Positions 58,660 to 64,000 of a stretch of DNA of 64,000 bases are shown here, one piece after another. The stretch's first letter is position 1. Every line of letters begins with the position of its first letter. This stretch comes from [Mycobacterium] nativiensis (lineage in GTDB: Bacteria > Actinomycetota > Actinomycetes > Mycobacteriales > Mycobacteriaceae). The translations under genes were made by a program, and so were the position numbers. The stretch is taken from assembly GCF_020172685.1 (NCBI RefSeq), contig NZ_CP083986.1:2197457-2261456 (forward strand), in the 5' to 3' direction. The notes under the pieces were generated by a model, which saw nothing but the letters and a program-made list of their open reading frames with translations, was not told the DNA's origin and made no database searches.

Positions 58660-59085
58660 TCAGGCCATGCTGCTGATCAGCGCGCCGCACAGCATCGCGC
58701 CGGTGTGGGGGTCGTTGGTGTTGCCCCAGGTGTTGACGAAGCGCTCGCTCTTGACCGTGGTGACGTCGTCCACCTTGATCTCGCAGTGCACGGTCGCGGT
58801 GGTCGGGAAGCGCAGCCGGATCACCATGCCGGCCTTGCTGGGGTCGGTCATCACGGTGTTGGCCTCGAACTGGCTGCCGAACGCATCGAGGTCCGCGCTG
58901 GCGGTCTCGGTGTCGTTGCGCATGAAGGTGACCACGTTGCCGCTCGACCAGGAGTCAACCTTCGCGATGTAGGTGACGTTGTGCAGCTCGTCGGCGGCAG
59001 CTGCCGGTGCCGGGATCAACAGACCGCAGCTGAGCACGGCTGCGGCGGTCGCCGAGGCGACTCCCATTCGCGGGTTGGCGTTCAT
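58660..59085 (-). CDS. Small secreted protein of unknown function (MmpS-like pattern)
   Basis: A 141-residue protein with a clear Sec signal (MGVASATAAAVLSCGLL, then IPAPAAAADELH). The mature part is beta-rich: NVTYIAKVDSWSSGNVVTF, then FPTTATVHCEIKVDDVTTV. A V-T-Y start and a CEIKVD strand near the end are reminiscent of MmpS extracellular domains, but similarity is weak and no mmpL gene is near. Two cysteines (in VHCEI and MLCGAL) could form a disulfide. Start MNANPRMG is chosen; an upstream in-frame start would extend it into the neighbour. Confidence 0.72.
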   Translation of the reverse strand: MNANPRMGVASATAAAVLSCGLLIPAPAAAADELHNVTYIAKVDSWSSGNVVTFMRNDTETASADLDAFGSQFEANTVMTDPSKAGMVIRLRFPTTATVHCEIKVDDVTTVKSERFVNTWGNTNDPHTGAMLCGALISSMA

Positions 59086-59095
59086 CCTGACGAGG

Positions 59096-59599
59096 TTACC
59101 CGGCCCAGGAGAGTTGCATCCCATAGTCGTTGAGCCACCTCTGCAGGTCGTAGCCGTGCCTGGCCAGGCCGTCGACGGCGTTGACGGCCCGCAGCACCGC
59201 CCGTTCGGCGGCTTCCTGACTGAGCAGACCCGCCCGTACGGCGGTCATCAGCTCGTCGGTGTCGGCGAGTTCGACGCCTATCCCGGTACGCACCACCAGG
59301 TCCAGATAGTGGTCTTGGGAGTGCCAGCGCTCCGGCCCCGGGGTGTAGTCGCCGACGTCCAGATAGAAGTCCTGGTCGCGCTCGTGGCCCGGGTTGAAGT
59401 GGAAGACGGTCGCCCGCAGCCCCAGCGTGGGCAGCAGCCAGGACTCCAGGTAGCGGAACTGGACCCGGCCCGGGGTGGGGCGGGCCACGTACAGGCCCCA
59501 CGGCTGGACCGTGTAGACGTCGACGTCGCGCACCACCCCTTTCGGGTCGGTGTTGGTGTAGGCGACCAGGTCGAAGGTCTCCTGCTTGGGCGAGTGCAC
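59096..59599 (-). CDS. DUF402 domain-containing protein (Rv1632c-like)
   Basis: A 167-residue protein with the DUF402 pattern: [61 protein letters not shown], and the acidic [22 protein letters not shown]. Characterised DUF402 proteins in other bacteria are nucleoside di/triphosphatases with acidic metal ligands; whether this applies here is not known. It is divergent from uvrB and has only a 10-bp gap to the secreted-protein gene downstream. Confidence 0.85.
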   Translation of the reverse strand: MHSPKQETFDLVAYTNTDPKGVVRDVDVYTVQPWGLYVARPTPGRVQFRYLESWLLPTLGLRATVFHFNPGHERDQDFYLDVGDYTPGPERWHSQDHYLDLVVRTGIGVELADTDELMTAVRAGLLSQEAAERAVLRAVNAVDGLARHGYDLQRWLNDYGMQLSWAG

Positions 59600-59656
59600 C
59601 CGTTGACCGCCTCTCTCGAACCGCCGCTGTGCGGCGGGGCCGTCGTAGCCGGACGT

Positions 59657-59679
59657 CTGTCAGACACCCGGCTTACCCT
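59657..59679 (+). promoter_or_regulatory. PafBC (RecA-NDp)-like promoter of uvrB
   Basis: CTGTCAGAC (59657-59665), 8-bp spacer, TACCCT (59674-59679), six bases before the GTG start at 59686. This matches TTGTCRGTG-N8-TANNNT at the TGTCRG core, spacer and -10, and implies a leaderless, DNA-damage-inducible message. No complete LexA box (TCGAAC-N4-GTTCGA) is present upstream. Confidence 0.6.
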
Positions 59680-59685
59680 GGGTTC

Positions 59686-61857
59686 GTGGCTTTCGCAACG
59701 GAACACCCCGTCGTCGCGCATTCGGAGTACCGACCTGCAGGTGACGCGGTCGACGGTCTGGTGCGCGTCGGCGGCCGATTCGACGTGGTCAGCGAATACC
59801 AACCGGCCGGGGATCAGCCCACCGCCATCGCCGACCTGGAACGTCGCATCGCCGCGGGGGAGAAGGACGTGGTGCTGCTCGGTGCCACCGGCACCGGTAA
59901 GTCGGCCACCGCGGCCTGGCTGATCGAACGCCTGCAGCGCCCCACACTGGTGATGGCGCCGAACAAGACACTGGCCGCGCAGCTCGCCAACGAGCTGCGA
60001 GAGATGTTGCCGCACAACGCCGTCGAGTATTTCGTCTCGTACTACGACTACTACCAGCCGGAAGCGTATATCGCGCAGACCGACACCTACATCGAGAAGG
60101 ACAGCTCGATCAACGACGACGTGGAGCGCCTGCGCCACTCGGCGACCTCCAGCCTGCTGTCCCGGCGCGACGTGGTGGTGGTGGCCTCGGTGTCGTGCAT
60201 CTACGGTCTGGGCACCCCGCAGTCCTACCTGGACCGCTCCGTCGAATTGCAGGTCGGCGCCGAGGTGCCCCGCGACAGCCTGCTGAGGCTGTTGGTCGAC
60301 GTCCAGTACACCCGCAACGACATGTCGTTCACCCGCGGCTCGTTCCGGGTGCGCGGTGACACCGTCGAGATCATCCCGTCGTATGAGGAGTTGGCGGTCC
60401 GCATCGAGTACTTCGGGGACGAGATCGAGGCGCTGTACTACCTGCATCCACTCACCGGCGATGTGGTGCGCAAGGTCGACTCACTGCGCATCTTCCCGGC
60501 CACCCACTATGTCGCCGGCCCGGAGCGCATGAGCCAGGCCATCTCCACCATCGAGGAGGAGCTGACCGAGCGGCTCGCCGAATTGGAGGGGCAGGGCCGG
60601 CTGCTGGAGGCCCAGCGGCTGCGGATGCGCACCAACTACGACATCGAGATGATGCGCCAGGTCGGCTTCTGCTCGGGCATCGAGAACTATTCACGCCACA
60701 TCGACGGCCGTGGCGCCGGTTCGGCACCGGCCACCCTGATCGACTACTTCCCGGAGGACTTCCTGCTCATCATCGACGAGTCGCACGTCACCGTGCCGCA
60801 GATCGGCGCCATGTATGAGGGCGACATGTCGCGTAAGCGCAATCTGGTGGAGTTCGGGTTCCGGCTGCCCTCGGCGTGCGACAACCGGCCACTGACCTGG
60901 GAGGAGTTCGCCGACCGCATCGGGCAGACCGTCTATATGTCGGCCACCCCCGGGCCGTATGAGCTCAGCCAGGCCGGCGGCGAGTTCGTCGAGCAGGTGA
61001 TCCGCCCCACCGGACTGGTGGATCCGAAGGTGGTGGTGAAGCCCACCAAGGGCCAGATCGACGACCTGATCGCCGAGATCCGGCAGCGCACCGAGGTCGA
61101 CGAGCGGGTGCTGGTGACCACGCTGACCAAGAAGATGGCCGAAGACCTCACCGACTACCTGCTGGAGATGGGGATCCGGGTGCGCTACCTGCACTCCGAG
61201 GTCGACACGCTGCGCCGGGTGGAGCTGCTGCGGCAGCTGCGGCTCGGCGACTACGACGTGCTGATCGGCATCAACCTGCTGCGGGAGGGCCTGGACCTGC
61301 CGGAGGTGTCGCTGGTGTCGATCCTCGACGCCGACAAGGAGGGCTTCCTGCGCTCCACCCGCAGCCTGATCCAGACCATCGGCCGGGCCGCCCGCAACGT
61401 CTCGGGCGAGGTCCACATGTACGCCGACAAGATCACCGATTCGATGCGGGAGGCCATCGACGAGACCGAGCGGCGCCGGGCCAAGCAGGTGGCCTACAAC
61501 GAGGAGCGCGGCATCGACCCGCAGCCGCTGCGCAAGAAGATCGCCGACATCCTCGACCAGGTGTACCGGGAGGTGGAGGACACCGAAACCATCGAGGTCG
61601 CCGGTTCGGGCCGCAACTCCTCGCGCGGGCGGCGCGCCCAGGGCGAGCCCGGCCGAGCCGTCAGCGCCGGGGTCTTCGAAGGCCGCGACACCAGCAATAT
61701 GCCGCGAGCCGAACTGGCTGATCTGATCAAGGACCTCACCGAGCAGATGATGAACGCGGCACGCGATCTGCAATTCGAGTTGGCGGCCCGGATCCGCGAC
61801 GAGATCGCCGACCTCAAGAAGGAATTGCGGGGCATGGATGCGGCCGGGCTCAAGTGA
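59686..61857 (+). CDS. uvrB: Excinuclease ABC subunit B
   Basis: A 723-residue helicase-like damage-verification protein of nucleotide excision repair. Walker A GATGTGKS (66-73), the beta-hairpin [18 protein letters not shown]-box DESH, motif [11 protein letters not shown] and the C-terminal UVR domain ([20 protein letters not shown]) are all present. GTG 59686 ([14 protein letters not shown]) is supported by the TACCCT -10 six bases upstream. Confidence 0.97.
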   Translation: MAFATEHPVVAHSEYRPAGDAVDGLVRVGGRFDVVSEYQPAGDQPTAIADLERRIAAGEKDVVLLGATGTGKSATAAWLIERLQRPTLVMAPNKTLAAQLANELREMLPHNAVEYFVSYYDYYQPEAYIAQTDTYIEKDSSINDDVERLRHSATSSLLSRRDVVVVASVSCIYGLGTPQSYLDRSVELQVGAEVPRDSLLRLLVDVQYTRNDMSFTRGSFRVRGDTVEIIPSYEELAVRIEYFGDEIEALYYLHPLTGDVVRKVDSLRIFPATHYVAGPERMSQAISTIEEELTERLAELEGQGRLLEAQRLRMRTNYDIEMMRQVGFCSGIENYSRHIDGRGAGSAPATLIDYFPEDFLLIIDESHVTVPQIGAMYEGDMSRKRNLVEFGFRLPSACDNRPLTWEEFADRIGQTVYMSATPGPYELSQAGGEFVEQVIRPTGLVDPKVVVKPTKGQIDDLIAEIRQRTEVDERVLVTTLTKKMAEDLTDYLLEMGIRVRYLHSEVDTLRRVELLRQLRLGDYDVLIGINLLREGLDLPEVSLVSILDADKEGFLRSTRSLIQTIGRAARNVSGEVHMYADKITDSMREAIDETERRRAKQVAYNEERGIDPQPLRKKIADILDQVYREVEDTETIEVAGSGRNSSRGRRAQGEPGRAVSAGVFEGRDTSNMPRAELADLIKDLTEQMMNAARDLQFELAARIRDEIADLKKELRGMDAAGLK

Positions 61858-61917
61858 CTCCGCCGCCGCGCCGACCACTTTTCGCGTGTCGTAGTGATCC
61901 GTGATTGACTGCAAGCG

Positions 61918-63357
61918 GTGGTGGATCTGACTGAAGCGGCGGCGACCGATGCCGCTGTAAGCACAGGCAGCTGGCGTGAGCTGCTCGGCAGACGCTACCT
62001 GGGCACGTCGGCCGTGTTGGCCGGGGGCGTGGCCCTGTACGCCACCAATGAATTCCTCACGATCAGCCTGCTGCCCAGCACCATCAGAGACATCGGCGGC
62101 GAGCGGTACTACGCCTGGGCCACCACGTTGTACCTGGTCGGCTCGGTGGTCGCCGCCGCCGCGGCCAACGCGGTGCTGGTGCGCATCGGGTCCCGGTCCG
62201 CCTACCTGCTGGGTGTGTTGTCCTTCGGTGCCGGTGCGGCGGTGTGTGCGGTGGCCCCGCACATGGAGATCCTGCTGATCGGCCGCACCCTGCAGGGCAT
62301 GGGTGGCGGCCTGTTGGCCGGCTTGGGCTATGCGCTGATCAACGCCGTACTGCCCAGTTGGCTGTGGACCCGCGCCTCGGGGCTGGTGTCGGCCATGTGG
62401 GGTGTCGGCACCCTGGTCGGGCCGGCGGCCGGCGGTCTGTTCGCCCAGTTCGGCATCTGGCGGTGGGCATTCGGCCTGATGGTGGTGCTGTCCGGGGTGA
62501 TGTGCGTGGCGGTGAGTATCGTGCTGCGGGCCAGCCGCGGCGGCCACCACGGCGAACCGATGAAGATCCCGGTGCGGTCCCTGCTGCTGCTCGGCGGCGC
62601 CGCGCTGGTGGTCAGCACCGCCCAACTGCCGCGCAATCTCTTCGGTGCGGCCGGTCTGCTGGTCGCGGGCGCCGTCCTGCTGGCGTTGTTCCTGGTGGTG
62701 GACCGGCGCTCGAGCTCGGCGGTGTTGCCGCCCAGCGCGTTCCACCCGGGCCGGGAGAAGTGGATCTACCTGACGCTGGGCCTGCTGATGGCCACCACGA
62801 AGGCCAACCTGTATATCCCGCTGCTCGGTCAGCGGCTGGCCCATCTTGCGCCGATCATGGCCGGGTTCCTCGGCGCCGCCCTGTCGACCGGCTGGACCAT
62901 CAGCGAGATCGCCAGCGCCTCGGTCAGCAAGGCGCGGGTGATTGTCGGGCTGGTGATCAGTGGGCCGTTGGTGATGGCGGCAGGGTTGGCGGTGGTCGCG
63001 TTCGCCCGGATGAGCCACTACAACCCGACAGCGGTCGGCGCGATCTGGGCGCTGGCCCTGCTGGTCGTCGGTATCGGTGTCGGCGCCGGCTGGCCGCACC
63101 TGTCGGCGTGGGCCATGAGCTGCGTCGACGACCCCGCCGAAGGTGGCACGGCCGCCGCGGCGATCAACACCGTCACGCTGATCGGCGGGGCGTTCGGCGC
63201 GGGTATCGCCGGTCTGGTGGTCAACACCGCGATGAGCGCCGGTGAGCCGGCGGCCCGCTGGCTGTTCGCGATCTTCGCCGCACTGGCCGCCGCGGGCTGT
63301 GTGGTCTCCTACCGGGCCAGCCGCGGCGCCGACGAGCCGTCCGGCGCCACCGCCTGA
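61918..63357 (+). CDS. MFS drug-efflux transporter (Rv1634-like)
   Basis: A 479-residue major facilitator with about 14 hydrophobic segments, as in DHA2-type exporters. The motif A-like region follows the second segment (LVRIGSRSAYLLG) and motif C-like GTLVGPAAGGLFAQFG is in the fifth. The M. tuberculosis orthologue is described as a drug exporter. Two adjacent GTG codons (61918, 61921) are possible starts; neither has a strong ribosome-binding site. It follows uvrB by 60 bp and converges with the mannosyltransferase. Confidence 0.88.
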   Translation: MVDLTEAAATDAAVSTGSWRELLGRRYLGTSAVLAGGVALYATNEFLTISLLPSTIRDIGGERYYAWATTLYLVGSVVAAAAANAVLVRIGSRSAYLLGVLSFGAGAAVCAVAPHMEILLIGRTLQGMGGGLLAGLGYALINAVLPSWLWTRASGLVSAMWGVGTLVGPAAGGLFAQFGIWRWAFGLMVVLSGVMCVAVSIVLRASRGGHHGEPMKIPVRSLLLLGGAALVVSTAQLPRNLFGAAGLLVAGAVLLALFLVVDRRSSSAVLPPSAFHPGREKWIYLTLGLLMATTKANLYIPLLGQRLAHLAPIMAGFLGAALSTGWTISEIASASVSKARVIVGLVISGPLVMAAGLAVVAFARMSHYNPTAVGAIWALALLVVGIGVGAGWPHLSAWAMSCVDDPAEGGTAAAAINTVTLIGGAFGAGIAGLVVNTAMSAGEPAARWLFAIFAALAAAGCVVSYRASRGADEPSGATA

Positions 63358-63367
63358 CCTGTCGGGC

Positions 63368-64000
63368 TCACCGGGTGGATTTGATCACCTGGCTGAAGGT
63401 GAACTGCCAGCGTTCGACGACGTGGAAGCCCAGTTGGTGCAGCACCCGGCCATCGGGTGTGTGGGCGAACCGCGAACCCGGCGGCAGCATCACCGCGACC
63501 TGGTGGGCGGGCAGCCTGTGGTCGTGGTTGGTGATGGTCCAGATCGTTGGGCATCGGTTGAGCTGATCGGTCAGCGCCCAGACCCCCAGGTGCCCGTCCC
63601 ACAGCCGTCCCAGGTCCTGCCGGCGCGGCCCCAGGCCGGGGTCGATCAGCTTGGCGAACGCCGCGGGCCGTCCGGCCGGCAACGCCCGGATCGGGCCGGG
63701 TAACCACCGGGTGGTGTTGTCGATCAGCAGGCAGTCCCCGGCCCGGGCGTGCGCGTCGATCACGTCGGCGACCGCACTGTAGTCCCAGCCCTTTTCCTTG
63801 GTGTACCGGTCACGCTGACCGACAACGTAATTGGGTGCCGCCGCAACCGCCAGCACCGCCACAACGGCGACCACCGCCCGGCGTGATCCGGCGATCGTGC
63901 TGACCGCGACCGCCAGCGTGATCGCCATCGCAGGGGCCGTACCGATCAGATACCGCGGGTAGTAGATCGGTCTCCCCACCGCCGAATACGCCAGCGTGGC
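63368..64000 (-). CDS. capA: C-terminal part of a polyprenyl-dependent mannosyltransferase (CapA/Rv1635c-like), 5' partial
   Basis: The last 210 residues of a gene that runs off the right edge. It begins in transmembrane segments (RYLIGTAPAMAITLAVAVST, AVVAVVAVLAVAAAPN) and ends in a soluble domain with WDYSAVADVIDAHARAGDCL and QVIKSTR. This is the C-terminal layout of GT-C glycosyltransferases. Position next to the Rv1634-like MFS gene matches Rv1635c, the enzyme that adds the first mannose of the LAM cap. The catalytic N-terminus lies outside the window, so the assignment rests on context and the C-terminal fold. Confidence 0.7.
   Translation of the reverse strand, partial: ATLAYSAVGRPIYYPRYLIGTAPAMAITLAVAVSTIAGSRRAVVAVVAVLAVAAAPNYVVGQRDRYTKEKGWDYSAVADVIDAHARAGDCLLIDNTTRWLPGPIRALPAGRPAAFAKLIDPGLGPRRQDLGRLWDGHLGVWALTDQLNRCPTIWTITNHDHRLPAHQVAVMLPPGSRFAHTPDGRVLHQLGFHVVERWQFTFSQVIKSTR

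Noticed and set aside
59616..59621. TCGAAC upstream of uvrB as a LexA box
   Set aside because: Only one half-site is present; the second half GTTCGA is missing, while a PafBC-like element fits better.

Overview
The window is a chromosomal segment of a high-GC mycobacterium. Four things support this: mycothiol biosynthesis (mshC), a complete Pup-proteasome locus (mpa, dop, pup, prcB, prcA), PGRS-type glycine-rich proteins, and gene order matching two blocks of the Mycobacterium tuberculosis genome. The species cannot be fixed from sequence alone. The PGRS genes and a LAM-capping-type mannosyltransferase at the right edge argue against a close relative of M. smegmatis.

Left block (about 0.1-33.6 kb). 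A tRNA-Leu(GAG) with its terminator is followed by genes in the order Rv2141c to Rv2109c: M20 peptidase, PEBP protein, pyrD, DUF5703, lppL, uppP, phosphoglycerate-mutase-like enzyme, DUF3090, SCO1664-like protein, cysQ, mshC, SDR, PAC2 protein, metH, HAD hydrolase, hisE-hisG, DUF4126, thioesterase/RecB-like pair, trmI, DUF503, lppK, an Mtb12-like secreted protein, mpa, dop, pup, prcB, prcA. Insertions relative to that order include a TetR/phytanoyl-CoA dioxygenase divergent pair and a 4.3-kb PE-less PGRS gene. metH is preceded by what looks like a complete SAH riboswitch with a visible translational expression platform.

Accessory junction (about 33.6-45.4 kb). This is the most unusual part. 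A three-gene cassette is present twice in tandem: a GntR regulator on the plus strand facing a minus-strand operon of a GjpA-like porin gene followed by a secreted PE-less PGRS gene. The first GntR gene lies 8 bp after prcA and so is probably read with the proteasome operon. Both porin genes start with TTG behind AAGGAG. Both have a GTATAC dyad about 75 bp upstream of the start and, seven bases further out, a KstR-type box, perfect in copy 1 and degenerate in copy 2. A PEP-synthase/rifampin-phosphotransferase-like enzyme closes the region. The cassettes sit where the Rv2109 block and the Rv1627 block have been joined.

Right block (about 45.4-64 kb). Genes follow Rv1627c to Rv1635c: DUF167, Ltp-type thiolase and DUF35 partner (with a KstR box), FAD monooxygenase/LysR divergent pair, polA, DUF222-HNH (13E12) protein, nitronate monooxygenase, PrsW-like protease, rpsA, coaE-grpB fusion, a small secreted protein, DUF402, uvrB, MFS transporter and the 3' end of a capA-like mannosyltransferase. 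polA, the DUF222-HNH gene and uvrB share a promoter layout resembling the PafBC-dependent RecA-NDp element (TGTC-containing -35, 8-bp spacer, TANNNT), each followed by an apparently leaderless start. This points to a local DNA-damage regulon.
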